A DNA stretch of 64,000 nucleotides from an uncultured Lachnospiraceae bacterium (GCA_910587155.1 CAJULA010000017.1:21334-85333); one strand, 5' to 3'; positions 40,250 to 49,227 are shown, counted from the stretch's first letter. Notes: generated from the sequence alone by a model not told the origin. Translations and numbers: made by a program.

Positions 40250-42199
40250 TTAACATTCGATCAGACTGACAAAGGCTTTCGCATTTTTGGCCTTCATGAT
40301 CCCTGACAAAAGAAGTGTATTGTCGCTGAGATTGCCCAGCCAGTCAAAAAATATCTTCAGCAGTTCCCTCTCGTCATCCCGAACGGCCAGCAATAATACA
40401 AGCCGCACCTGATAATCGCCCCATTGCACGGGTTTTTTTAATATGGCAATGCCCATTGTGGAACGGATGGCCGAATAATTCAGTGCATGAGGAATGGCAT
40501 ATCCGTAGCTGAATGAGGTATATGCCATCTTCTCTCTGGCAAATGTGGAAGCCCTGAAGCTTTCTTCCACGCGCCCCCCTTCATACAGTTTGTCACACAT
40601 ATAGCTGACCGCCTCTTCCCACGTGTCACATTCCAGATTATAAAAATAATAATCATCCATAATCAGACATTTGATAAAATTATCAAATTCTGTTTTATAA
40701 TGTCTGTCATCCAGCTCGGAGAGCGCCCTGAATATCTTGTATTCATCATTGGTATTCACGAACATACTGATGGAAATCATGGGGATATCCAGCTTGTGTG
40801 TGAGCGGTATGGTGGAGATAATCAGATCCGGATGCAGACTTTCGATCACCGACGCCTCATAATATTTCAGGATGGCATCAATTACGATCCGCTCTCCGAA
40901 GCGCTCCAGCAGCTTATCACTACATGCCCCTGTCAGCGTACTGCTGTTGGGCTGGATCAGCACCACATGGTAAAAATATCTGATATTAAGCCGGTCATAT
41001 GCCGCCCCCAGGTGAATCGCCAGAAAGCCGATCTCATCCTCCGAAATGGAACTGCCTGTATATTCTTCGATCACATGACCGATGAAAACGCTCATCTCGA
41101 ATACAAGGGGATACGTCTTTTTGATTTCCGCCAGACAGACATTGGAGACAACGGCTCTGTAACGGATTCTTTCCAGCAGATTCTGCAGATGCAGAACGAT
41201 CCCGTCCTTAAAAATAACATCACCGGAAAAGTCAATATCATACCGCATGCGTACCGTACTTATAATCTTCAGCATCAGTTCCTCTGCCTGAACCAGATAC
41301 TCCTCCCTGTTGTCAAAGAATGTACTTCTCTGCCTGCCGATCAACAGGTTTGCAAACAAGACCACCTCATTTTCATTCAGATCAAAGCGTAACGAAGTTG
41401 TCACCCGCGAAAAAAACTCCATGGCAATCTTATATTCCGGCGTATCCCTGATTTCCTTCCGGCAACGGTTCGTCTCCACGTAATTATAATTCATCATCCG
41501 CTGGATCGAAACGCCCACATGAATCATCAGCATGGGAAAGGTTTCCTCTCGTACACGGTAACTGTATTTCCCCAGAATCTCTTCCAGAATATTTTTCACT
41601 CTGATCAGATCAAAGTTCGGAAAAAGCTCGTCAATCTTGTTGATATTGATGAAATTCCCTCTCGTTTCGTTGGCAAGTAAATCCTTATAGACAGCGCGTT
41701 TACATTCCTCGCTCCCTTTGAGATAGATATGGCTGTCTGTTCTGACCAGTTCCACATCCTCATACTTTTCCAGCATCTCCGAAACCTTTTTCATATCATT
41801 TTTGATCGTAAATTCACTGACATAGATATCATACTGCAGATCAAAAATATTCAGCTTCCGGGTACTGAAAAGCAGCTTCTCGATAATATACTTACACCGC
41901 TCGCCTGAAGTCTGCGGAATCCCTTCCTTCTGCGGCGCATCTCCCCGCTCCCTGGCACTCTTTTCCAGAGCCTCCTGGTCGATCCGGTATCCGTAACGCA
42001 CGCTGGATTCGATAAGGCCTTTCCATTCCTTTCTCAACAGCTCCATATCATTGCGTATCGTACGGTCTGAGACGCTCAGCATCGTCGATAGCTCTTTTCC
42101 CGTGATCCAACCCTTTTTTTCTTTTAAAATCTCAAGGATTCTTTTCTGTCTCGCTTGCATGATGTCATTATACACGATATATTCCCCGATTTTTTCCAT
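40250..42199 (-). CDS. PRD-containing transcriptional regulator with EIIB-like and EIIA domains
   Basis: 649 residues, LicR/MtlR layout. A helix-turn-helix (about 15-75, GKELSTMLSVSDRTIRNDM), a second HTH-like region (about 105-165), two PRDs (about 190-405), an EIIB-like domain and a C-terminal EIIA domain with His571 (GYAIPHALNYSA). The EIIB-like domain reads VVLIQPNSSTLTG, so the usual phospho-cysteine is missing. The PTS state of the cell should set its activity through the PRD histidines and EIIA. It is the first gene of the locus and probably activates it. The ribosome site lies in an inverted repeat (42203-42223). Confidence 0.93.
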   Translation of the reverse strand: MEKIGEYIVYNDIMQARQKRILEILKEKKGWITGKELSTMLSVSDRTIRNDMELLRKEWKGLIESSVRYGYRIDQEALEKSARERGDAPQKEGIPQTSGERCKYIIEKLLFSTRKLNIFDLQYDIYVSEFTIKNDMKKVSEMLEKYEDVELVRTDSHIYLKGSEECKRAVYKDLLANETRGNFININKIDELFPNFDLIRVKNILEEILGKYSYRVREETFPMLMIHVGVSIQRMMNYNYVETNRCRKEIRDTPEYKIAMEFFSRVTTSLRFDLNENEVVLFANLLIGRQRSTFFDNREEYLVQAEELMLKIISTVRMRYDIDFSGDVIFKDGIVLHLQNLLERIRYRAVVSNVCLAEIKKTYPLVFEMSVFIGHVIEEYTGSSISEDEIGFLAIHLGAAYDRLNIRYFYHVVLIQPNSSTLTGACSDKLLERFGERIVIDAILKYYEASVIESLHPDLIISTIPLTHKLDIPMISISMFVNTNDEYKIFRALSELDDRHYKTEFDNFIKCLIMDDYYFYNLECDTWEEAVSYMCDKLYEGGRVEESFRASTFAREKMAYTSFSYGYAIPHALNYSAIRSTMGIAILKKPVQWGDYQVRLVLLLAVRDDERELLKIFFDWLGNLSDNTLLLSGIMKAKNAKAFVSLIEC

Positions 42200-42202
42200 A
42201 TT

Positions 42203-42223
42203 ATTTCCTAACAGATAGGAAAT
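42203..42223 (-). promoter_or_regulatory. Inverted repeat covering the regulator ribosome site
   Basis: ATTTCCTA (42203-42210), 5 bp, TAGGAAAT (42216-42223), perfect. In minus-strand RNA one arm contains the AGGA of the ribosome site for ATG 42199, so folding would hide it. It could equally be an autoregulatory operator. Confidence 0.6.
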
Positions 42224-42252
42224 TTACTACGGAAAAATAGTCAGTTTTGCAC

Positions 42253-42296
42253 AAAAAAGGAAGTATCTCCCATTTCTGAGTAAATACTTCCTTTTT
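42253..42296 (-). terminator. Terminator of the EIICB gene
   Basis: AAGGAAGTAT (42257-42266) pairs with ATACTTCCTT (42284-42293), with A/T runs on both sides. It separates the EIICB unit from the downstream PRD regulator. Confidence 0.92.
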
Positions 42297-42300
42297 ATAC

Positions 42301-43908
42301 TTAATCCATATGCAGGATATCCTTGACCCTGGTGGTAATGCCCTGTACCTGCACTCCATAGATAATCTGTACGGAGCCTTTCACATGCACGACCCCGCGG
42401 GCTTCCAGATACTCCTTCCATGCCTCATCCGGCGCCAGCAGATTTTCATCTTTCAGGCTCACCCGCAGTCTGGTTGCACAGCAGGTGACATTCAAAATGT
42501 TGTCCGCACCGCCCAGCGCTTCGATGATCCGTTCCTCCAGGGAGTCGGCGCCCGCCTCTGCGTCTGCCGCTTCCTGCGTGCCCTGACGGATGTCGTTGTA
42601 TTCTTTTTTGCTCATCAGCCTGATATCGCCGTCTTCCCTTCCGGGTGTCTTTAAATTAAATTTCTCGATGATTAGTTTAAATGCAAAGTAATACACCACA
42701 AAAGTAAGAGGCAACAGCCAGATTGCCGCCATGGCATGAACTTTCTGCGGCTGGAACAGATTGGGTATCATAAAAAACAGAGCCGTTCCGTTGATGGAAA
42801 TCTCAAAAACCTCAGCCAGTACATAGCAGAGTCCGCAGAGCGGTGCATAGACAAGCCAGTACAGCAATGGCGCCACAAACAAAAAGGTATATTCCATCGG
42901 TTCCGAGACACCGACCATCGCCAGTGTAAAGACAGCCGGAACAAGCAGGGATGCCACTTTCTTACGGTTCTCTTTTCTGGCGCAGCGATACATGGCAAAC
43001 GAGGCACCGGGAAGGCCTGCCAGCTGAAACAAAAGCCGCCCGTTCGTAAAATTACGTACGATATATCCGGTAGCGCTGGCACTGGCCGCCTGACCGTTCA
43101 TGATATTTTTAACACCTTCATACAAAGTACCGTCTATCATCATCGTACCGCCCACAGAAGAATATTCGATGGGGAAGGCGATCAGATGATGGATCCCAAA
43201 CGGCAGAAGCGCTTTGTCAAGCGTACCGAACACAAATGTCCCAAACAGTCCGCTCTCTCCGATAAATCTTGTAATGCCCTGCAGTCCTCCGGCGATAAAC
43301 GGCCAGATATAATAAGTCGCAATAGCCGCGGGCACGGAAACCAGCGCTACCATGATAATCACGAATTTCGTGCCTGCAAAGAAAGCAAACATGGCAGGGA
43401 GCCTGGTATCGACAAACCGATTGTGCACCGCTGCTGCCAGGATACCGCAGATAATGCCGGAAAATATCCCCATATCATAGGTAAAGAAACCAATCGCATT
43501 TGTCCAGAGTACATTAAAATTCATCGCCGCCTGCTCTGTATAGCCGACTGATATCAGCGCTTCCACAGATGTGGTCTCTGCATTCCATCCATTGAGAGAG
43601 GCCCAGCACCCGATTCCGCTGGCAAAGCAGCAATACAGAATCAGCCCGGCAAAAGCCGCCCAGCCTTTTTCCTTTTTAGCCAGCGCAAATGCGATGGCCA
43701 CCGCAAACCACAGCTGGAGATTTCCCATAAACATAAATCCCATATTCGTGATCATGGAAAAAAGTTTGTAAAGCAGAGATCCCTCCGGAAGGATATAATT
43801 GGTAAACGCACTTCCGATACCAACAAAGAAACCAACCAGAACCAGCAGGATCACGGGAACCATCATTGCGCCGGCAAATGTTTGAATTTTAGCCTGAATG
43901 TTTTTCAT
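42301..43908 (-). CDS. PTS glucose-superfamily EIICB
   Basis: 535 residues from ATG 43908 (AAGGAG upstream). The N-terminal ~430 residues are a IIC domain of the Glc/GlcNAc/maltose type (MVPVILLVLVGFFVGIGSAF, FGIHHLIAFPIEYSS, VSEPMEYTFLFVAPLLYW). The C-terminal EIIB domain carries the phospho-cysteine in LNVTCCATRLRVSLKD. There is no EIIA domain, so a separate EIIA must serve it. Cargo not certain; a hexose or amino sugar. A shared 13-bp motif lies 88 bp upstream of the start codon and probably makes it a target of the PRD activator encoded at 45611. Confidence 0.94.
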   Translation of the reverse strand: MKNIQAKIQTFAGAMMVPVILLVLVGFFVGIGSAFTNYILPEGSLLYKLFSMITNMGFMFMGNLQLWFAVAIAFALAKKEKGWAAFAGLILYCCFASGIGCWASLNGWNAETTSVEALISVGYTEQAAMNFNVLWTNAIGFFTYDMGIFSGIICGILAAAVHNRFVDTRLPAMFAFFAGTKFVIIMVALVSVPAAIATYYIWPFIAGGLQGITRFIGESGLFGTFVFGTLDKALLPFGIHHLIAFPIEYSSVGGTMMIDGTLYEGVKNIMNGQAASASATGYIVRNFTNGRLLFQLAGLPGASFAMYRCARKENRKKVASLLVPAVFTLAMVGVSEPMEYTFLFVAPLLYWLVYAPLCGLCYVLAEVFEISINGTALFFMIPNLFQPQKVHAMAAIWLLPLTFVVYYFAFKLIIEKFNLKTPGREDGDIRLMSKKEYNDIRQGTQEAADAEAGADSLEERIIEALGGADNILNVTCCATRLRVSLKDENLLAPDEAWKEYLEARGVVHVKGSVQIIYGVQVQGITTRVKDILHMD

Positions 43909-43995
43909 CGCATTTTTCTCCTTTTCTTTGATTAGCCCCATCTTAACATGCGCCCACCGCCCTTTCCACCTGCCAATCCCTATGACTGTTTCCCC

Positions 43996-44008
43996 ATTAT
44001 TGTGGCAA
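43996..44008 (-). promoter_or_regulatory. Putative activator site 1, TTGCCACAATAAT
   Basis: Read on the minus strand, TTGCCACAATAAT, 88 bp before the EIICB start. Identical 13 bases occur at 47147-47159 and a one-mismatch copy at 49118-49130; GTCA lies a few bases upstream in all three. Confidence 0.7.
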
Positions 44009-44020
44009 AAACTGACGCCT

Positions 44021-45358
44021 CTATACCGTCAGATTCCACAATGCTTCGCAATAAATTTCCATTGCTTTCATAAGAGACGCACAAGCAATTCCTTCATTTG
44101 GCATATGCGGATTGGTCATATCTTCCGGAAAGGCTGCCCCAAAGGCCACGCCACGATCAAGGGTTCTGGCATAGGAAGCGCCCCCTTTGGTAAGCACATC
44201 CGCGTTATCCCCGGTCACCTTCTCATAGGCCTCCTGCAGCCCTCTGACCAGTTCACTGTCCTTTGGTACATATAAAAGCCGTTTCTCCTCTTCCACCTTC
44301 CAGGAAAACCCATAGATACCGGCCCATTTACGTGCCCAGTCGCAGATATCCGCCGGATTGGAGCAACGGGGATAACGAATATCCACATAGAGATGGATGC
44401 CGTCTTCTTCCATACAAATCCCCGTGGGGCAGACGGATGTACATCCCATCTCTTCATCCTCCGCATACAGTCCGCTCTTTTTTCCGTACCAGTCATCCGC
44501 CAGACAGTCATTCACAAACCCGATCAGCCGCTCTGCCTCCGGCTCCGCAAAAGTGGCTTCCGCAAAAAATGCGGCAAACTTCCAGATTGCGTTTTCCCCT
44601 CTCTGGGGATTTCTGGACAGTGCCTCCTTTCCCTGAAAGGTCTTTGTCATCCTTTCCCGTCCCACTTCATACTCCGCCTCCAGATCACTGCACACGAAAT
44701 TCCGCAGACTTGTGCTGCGAAGCGTTCTCAGACGACAATCCGCCTCTGTCTTCTCCCGTTCCCGCCCAAACAGCAGGTCAAATTTCATAATTCCCTTCTC
44801 CCCGTTCACCACCGGAAAATTCCCGTCCGGCGAAAACCCCATCACCGGCTGTTTGTTCCTGGCAAAATAATAGTCCATACATTCCCATGTGGTTTCCTCC
44901 GCACCACCGGCAATCACCCGTATGCTCCTTGTGAGCGGCACTTTCATATCCTTTAAAATCCGGGCCGCATACAGCGCTGCCAGCAGCGGTCCCTTGTCAT
45001 CACTGACACCTCTTGCATACAGCATCCCTTCCGGGGAGCGGTGTAATACATAAGGGGGCGTCTTCCACTGCTCCGGATGCAAAATCCCCACCACATCCAG
45101 ATGCCCCAGCACACCTACATACTCCTCACATGCTCCGAGCTGCATATGACAGGCATATCCGTCAAAATCCACCGCCGAAAATCCACACCGTTCCCCGATT
45201 TCCATAAAACAGTCAAACGCTTCCCTGATCCCGCTGCCAAACGGTGCACCCGGACGGGCAGTGTCCATATCACGCACCGACTCGATCCTGACCAGCCTGG
45301 CCAGATCCTCCAGATACTCCTCCCTGTACTGCCGTACTTTTTCCTCAAATTTCCGCAT
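44021..45358 (-). CDS. PepV/Sapep-type M20 dipeptidase
   Basis: 445 residues. Metal ligands sit in LGHLDVVGI, GVSDDKGPLL and AGGAEETTWE; the later part has TKGGASYARTLDRGVAFGA and NPHMPNEGI with the last His. Length and order fit Sapep/PepV Mn-dependent dipeptidases, which split dipeptides including beta-Ala and D-amino acid types. It lies between the PRD activator (divergent) and the EIICB gene (same strand), so dipeptide release may be part of the same pathway. AGGAAAGATG context at the start. Confidence 0.93.
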   Translation of the reverse strand: MRKFEEKVRQYREEYLEDLARLVRIESVRDMDTARPGAPFGSGIREAFDCFMEIGERCGFSAVDFDGYACHMQLGACEEYVGVLGHLDVVGILHPEQWKTPPYVLHRSPEGMLYARGVSDDKGPLLAALYAARILKDMKVPLTRSIRVIAGGAEETTWECMDYYFARNKQPVMGFSPDGNFPVVNGEKGIMKFDLLFGREREKTEADCRLRTLRSTSLRNFVCSDLEAEYEVGRERMTKTFQGKEALSRNPQRGENAIWKFAAFFAEATFAEPEAERLIGFVNDCLADDWYGKKSGLYAEDEEMGCTSVCPTGICMEEDGIHLYVDIRYPRCSNPADICDWARKWAGIYGFSWKVEEEKRLLYVPKDSELVRGLQEAYEKVTGDNADVLTKGGASYARTLDRGVAFGAAFPEDMTNPHMPNEGIACASLMKAMEIYCEALWNLTV

Positions 45359-45550
45359 CTTTCCTGCCGCTCCTTTCCTGTCTTCCCACTGTCATATTCT
45401 GATCTCTATTTTACTATAAACCGGTCAGGCAGGGCATTTTCTGCGGCCCCTTTTCCTGCCACATCCTTCCGGCACTTTTCAGACATATGGCTTCTCCTGC
45501 TTTTACATGCGCTCTTACTTGACAAATACGGCGTTATCTTCCATGCTATA

Positions 45551-45582
45551 GGAAAGTCATAAATTTTCCTTATGACCTTTCC
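45551..45582 (+). promoter_or_regulatory. Inverted repeat in the leader of the PRD activator gene
   Basis: GTCATAA (45556-45562), 7 bp, TTATGAC (45570-45576), extended outward by GGAAA and TTTCC. It lies 29-60 bp before ATG 45611; it could be an autoregulatory operator or an mRNA hairpin. Confidence 0.6.
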
Positions 45583-45610
45583 CGTACTGACTAATAAGGA
45601 GAATACTTTT

Positions 45611-47158
45611 ATGGAAAACAAACGGATTCAGGAAATCATACGAATCCTGTTACAGCAGGAAACCTACATCACGATCCATGATATTGCAGAGCTTTTACAT
45701 GTTTCGAATAAAACCGTTCGTAACGATCTGGCATCCGTAGCTGCCTGTCTGGAAGAATACCATCTCTTTCTGCGCAAAAAGACCGGCACCGGCATCCGTA
45801 TCGAAGGCAGCGAAACACATAAACTCAGTCTGCTGGAATCTGTCAGCCAGAAGATTCAGCTCCCCCACAGTTATTCCCCGCCGGCCCGAAAGATATATAT
45901 CGGCCTGCGCCTGATCACAGGTACAGAAAACTGCCGGATCTACGAGCTGGCCTCCGAACTCTATGTCAGCCGTGCCACGATCCACAAAGATATATCTGCG
46001 CTTTCCCGGCACTTTGAAAGCTATCGGGTGCAGATTGTCCGGAAAAACAACAATGGCATTTCCCTCACAGGAAAGGAACAGCATCTGCGCGATCTGATGT
46101 TTGATCTGATGACGGAAGACCGGGGATATGCGGATTTCCTGCGCATTGTCCGGGAACCTTCCTGCAGCTGTCATGGCACCTTCCCGTTTGAAGCGCTGGA
46201 CTATACGGACTGTGACATTCAGAAATTTATCCGTCTGATCCTGGACTCCGGCGATCCGTATGTGGACAGCCTGCCCTTTAACGCTCTGATCTCGGTACTG
46301 CTGCGCGTCTTTATCAGTCTTATGCGCATTATGGACAGCCATCTCATCCGTCTGTCCGCTGAATTCATGGAGGAATTACAGGCAGAACCCCTCTACCCGG
46401 AGGCCAGGCGCCTGACGCTGTCGGTAGAGCAGGACTGGCAGGTCACATTTCCCGAAGAAGAACTTCGTTACCTGCAGACTCACCTTCTTGCCCTGCAGAA
46501 CAAAAGTCTTTCTCCTGATCGGGAACAGACTGCTGCCCGTGAGCTTGCCGATAAACTTCTCAGCCTGTGGGAGCGGCTCCTTGGCCTGCCCATTACTACG
46601 GATCAGGAGCTGCGCGAATCGCTGACGGCTCATCTGACCCCGGCGGTCACACGTATCCGGCACGGCATTTCCATAGAAAACCCCATGATGGATACCATAC
46701 GGGCCTATTACCCCAACACACTGGAAATCGTACGAAAAAGTCTGGGCATGCTCGATGAGGATCTCCTTTCTCGTATAAGCGATGATGAAGCCGGCTACCT
46801 GGCCGTCCACCTGGCCGCTGCCCTGGACCGTGCCAAACAGCCGCTGAAAACGATTCTTGTATGCCACGGCGGTGTCGGTTCCAGCCGTCTGCTCCTGCGC
46901 AAGCTCTCCACGCAGATCCCCGAAATACAGATCATTGCCCAGGAAAGTTTTCTCACGATACAAAATGCGGATCTCTCCCAGGCAGAACTGATCATCAGTA
47001 CCCTGGAATTACATCTGCCCATAGATATCCCGATTCTACAGATTGGTATATTGATGTATGACCACGATATCCAAAGGCTGAAGGAAATCATCAGAGAGTA
47101 TTACAAAAAGAAAAACACACCGCCGGATACAGGCAGTGTCAATGAATTGCCACAATAA
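45611..47158 (+). CDS. PRD-containing activator/antiterminator with EIIB-like domain
   Basis: 515 residues from ATG 45611 (AAGGAG, 9 nt). N-terminal HTH (ITIHDIAELLHVSNKTVRND), a second HTH-like segment (YELASELYVSRATIHKD), PRD modules with YPNTLEIVRKSLGMLDED and DEAGYLAVHLAAALD, and a C-terminal EIIB-like domain with an intact Cys in TILVCHGGVGSSRLLL. There is no EIIA domain, unlike the regulator at 40250. PRD and EIIB phosphorylation should tune it to sugar supply. It probably binds TTGCCACAATRAT sites near the neighbouring genes; the last of these overlaps its own 3' end. Confidence 0.93.
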   Translation: MENKRIQEIIRILLQQETYITIHDIAELLHVSNKTVRNDLASVAACLEEYHLFLRKKTGTGIRIEGSETHKLSLLESVSQKIQLPHSYSPPARKIYIGLRLITGTENCRIYELASELYVSRATIHKDISALSRHFESYRVQIVRKNNNGISLTGKEQHLRDLMFDLMTEDRGYADFLRIVREPSCSCHGTFPFEALDYTDCDIQKFIRLILDSGDPYVDSLPFNALISVLLRVFISLMRIMDSHLIRLSAEFMEELQAEPLYPEARRLTLSVEQDWQVTFPEEELRYLQTHLLALQNKSLSPDREQTAARELADKLLSLWERLLGLPITTDQELRESLTAHLTPAVTRIRHGISIENPMMDTIRAYYPNTLEIVRKSLGMLDEDLLSRISDDEAGYLAVHLAAALDRAKQPLKTILVCHGGVGSSRLLLRKLSTQIPEIQIIAQESFLTIQNADLSQAELIISTLELHLPIDIPILQIGILMYDHDIQRLKEIIREYYKKKNTPPDTGSVNELPQ

Positions 47159-47159
47159 T
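47147..47159 (+). promoter_or_regulatory. Putative activator site 2, TTGCCACAATAAT
   Basis: Exact copy of site 1, lying over the last codons and stop of the activator gene, and 93 bp upstream of ATG 47252 of the epimerase-like gene in the same orientation and spacing as site 1. Confidence 0.7.
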
Positions 47160-47251
47160 GAGCCACTACAGGATGCATCGGCGGCTTGTCATTCTGCTGT
47201 CTGTTCTTTACAATAAATTCATCAGACAACCAATAAGAGAAGGAGACCTAT

Positions 47252-47968
47252 ATGAAACATATCAGAATCGCCGCAGGGCTGGCACACGTAAATTATGGCA
47301 ATATCGCCGGAATCGTCAAAGAGATCAGTGACGCAGGCGTGGATTACATCCACTCAGATGCCGCGGACATGCATGATCTGCAGAATATGAAGCTGATGGG
47401 CGGTCATCAGATCATTGCCGGCATCCGTCCTTTCACGGACAAACCCATTGAATGTCACATCTACACCGTCTCCATGGACAGGATGTTCATCGAACAGATT
47501 GACGAAGCGGGAGCAGACATGCTCATCATTCCCGCAGAGCATTTTCTGGGTGCCCAGCTTGCCTATATTATCAACTGGTGCCGTGAGCACAAGCTGAAAA
47601 TCGGCCTCACCGTAGGCTGCTACACCCCTCTGTGCTTTGTGGAAGAATCCATCTACGATATTGACCGTCTGCATATTGTCACACACGGTGTGGATGAGAC
47701 AGACGGAAAAGATAACTGGGGATTCCGTAAGAGTGTACCGGATCTGATCCGCAGAGCGCGCAAAATGATCGACGAAAAAAATCCCCGCTGCGAACTGGCC
47801 ATAGACGGCGGCCTGCGTGCAGATAATATGGAACCACTGATCGAATGCAATCCGGACGTGATCGTACTCTCTTCCGCACTGTTCAAAGATCCGGAGGGTA
47901 TCACGGCCGCCTACGGCAAATGCCGCAAAAACATTGATGAGGCTGCCAGAAAATTCGGCCTGAACTGA
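47252..47968 (+). CDS. Ribulose-phosphate 3-epimerase family protein (SgcE/AlsE-like)
   Basis: 238 residues with GGAGA upstream. A TIM barrel of the Rpe family: VDYIHSDAADMHDLQNMKL, then AGIRPFTDKPIECHIYTVS, LKIGLTVGCYTPLC and IDGGLRADNMEPLIECNPD followed by VLSSALFKDPEG, where the Asp of IDGG would be a catalytic residue. The first metal region differs from classic Rpe (no HxDVMDG), closer to paralogues acting on unusual ketose phosphates. It is near a PTS gene, a transaldolase-like gene and a HAD phosphatase, so a sugar-phosphate isomerisation is expected. Confidence 0.85.
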   Translation: MKHIRIAAGLAHVNYGNIAGIVKEISDAGVDYIHSDAADMHDLQNMKLMGGHQIIAGIRPFTDKPIECHIYTVSMDRMFIEQIDEAGADMLIIPAEHFLGAQLAYIINWCREHKLKIGLTVGCYTPLCFVEESIYDIDRLHIVTHGVDETDGKDNWGFRKSVPDLIRRARKMIDEKNPRCELAIDGGLRADNMEPLIECNPDVIVLSSALFKDPEGITAAYGKCRKNIDEAARKFGLN

Positions 47969-47995
47969 GGAAGTGCCGATTAAATCAACGTTTCC
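47969..47995 (+). repeat. Dispersed palindrome, copy 4 (abuts a stop codon)
   Basis: GGAAGTGCCGATT, central A, AATCAACGTTTCC, starting at the base after the TGA (47966-47968) of the epimerase-like gene. Confidence 0.85.
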
Positions 47996-48032
47996 CTAAA
48001 TATCGTCTTTTTCTTATTATCAGCTCCCATAT

Positions 48033-48075
48033 AACTGGCGCCGGCATATCCAGTAGCCGGCGCCAGTTCTTTTTG
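48033..48075 (+). terminator. Terminator of the epimerase-like gene
   Basis: AACTGGCGCCGGC (48033-48045) pairs perfectly with GCCGGCGCCAGTT (48056-48068), followed by CTTTTTGC. Confidence 0.93.
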
Positions 48076-48101
48076 CTCTTATCCTGTTTTGTAAGATCAG
48101 T

Positions 48102-48947
48102 TCAGGCGAATCTGCCTGTACCGGCCGCCCTGAAATACCGCCCGGCCTGTTCCAATATCTCTGCCACCCCGTCCTCTTCGTTGCTCCCTGTGATCTCATC
48201 ACAGATATCCCTGACTTCTTTTACCGCATTCCCCATGGCAATCCGCCATCCCGCACTTCTGAACATAGGCATATCGTTCCAGGCATCCCCTATGGCAAGC
48301 ACCTGTTCCTTCTCAAGTCCCAGACACAGACGCACCTTCTCCACCGCAATTCCTTTGTCTGTTCCTTCTGCCGTCACATCAAAGCTGATATCCCTGTACC
48401 AGCTTACCTGTACATGCGCAATTTTCTCTGTATGCTTCGCCAGCTCCGCCAGGGCTTTCCTGTCCGCATCATAAACCAGAATTTTATGAATATGGCAGAC
48501 CCGTGCTTTTAACTCCTGCCAGGAAAGCCCGGGAAAGGATTGTACCTGAAGCCCCTTCGAAAACCAGCTGTTGTGATGGTCATACAGGAAACGTTCATCA
48601 TAGATATCATGCGTATAAAACCGGGTCAGACCTTTGAAAAATGCATGTGCGCCGGATCGCTCCAGACAGTCCGCAAACTGCCGGACCGCCTCATCCGGCA
48701 ATTCCTCTGTGACCAGCCTGCCGCCATATTCATAGCAGGCCCCCGAACAGGCAATGACCCCGATCCGCTTATCTATCGTATCAGCCAGAGATCTCGCAAA
48801 GCAATAGGGTCTGCCCGTCACAAAACAGACATGGATTCCCCATTCCAGACAGGCCTGTATGCTCTCCCTGTTTCTGCTGCTGATCTTTCCCTCCCGGTTG
48901 AGCAATGTTCCGTCCAGATCCAGACAGATCATTCCGCTGTATGTCAT
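48102..48947 (-). CDS. Cof-type HAD-IIB phosphatase
   Basis: 281 residues if begun at ATG 48947 (MTYSGMICLDLDGTLLN); AGGAG lies 12 nt upstream, and GTG 48959 behind AGGAGG is an alternative. HAD motif I DLDGTLL, motif II VCFVTGRPY and motif IV VLAIGDAWNDMPMFRSAGW are present, with a C2B cap. It should be a sugar-phosphate phosphatase. It diverges from the transaldolase-like gene; a motif matching the activator site lies in the shared region. Confidence 0.9.
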   Translation of the reverse strand: MTYSGMICLDLDGTLLNREGKISSRNRESIQACLEWGIHVCFVTGRPYCFARSLADTIDKRIGVIACSGACYEYGGRLVTEELPDEAVRQFADCLERSGAHAFFKGLTRFYTHDIYDERFLYDHHNSWFSKGLQVQSFPGLSWQELKARVCHIHKILVYDADRKALAELAKHTEKIAHVQVSWYRDISFDVTAEGTDKGIAVEKVRLCLGLEKEQVLAIGDAWNDMPMFRSAGWRIAMGNAVKEVRDICDEITGSNEEDGVAEILEQAGRYFRAAGTGRFA

Positions 48948-49117
48948 GTCATGATACACTCTCCTGTTACCTCCTCCCGCCTCTCTGCCGGAACCTATCT
49001 GAGGCTTTTTCGGGCAGCTCCTATTGCCGCAGACAGATTGCACTGATACCAGTATAGACAGACTGATACCAAAAAACAATCGCACCGGCCTTCCTTATTG
49101 TTGTCACTTCTTCCCCT

Positions 49118-49130
49118 ATCATTGTGGCAA
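49118..49130 (-). promoter_or_regulatory. Putative activator site 3, TTGCCACAATGAT
   Basis: On the minus strand TTGCCACAATGAT then AGGGGAA (site 1 continues GGGGAA). One mismatch to sites 1 and 2. It lies between the divergent HAD (48947) and transaldolase-like (49228) genes, 98 bp from the latter. Confidence 0.65.
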
Positions 49131-49150
49131 CTCTCTGACACGTTGAACCT

Positions 49151-49179
49151 TTGTCCTTTTCCGCCGTCATTGTTATACT
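49151..49179 (+). promoter_or_regulatory. Promoter of the transaldolase-like gene
   Basis: TTGTCC (49151-49156), 17 bp, TATACT (49174-49179). The weak -35 box and the activator motif just upstream fit an activated promoter. Confidence 0.65.
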
Positions 49180-49227
49180 GAAACAGAAATCACATATCAC
49201 AGACAAAATCAGGAGAGATAAAACATT

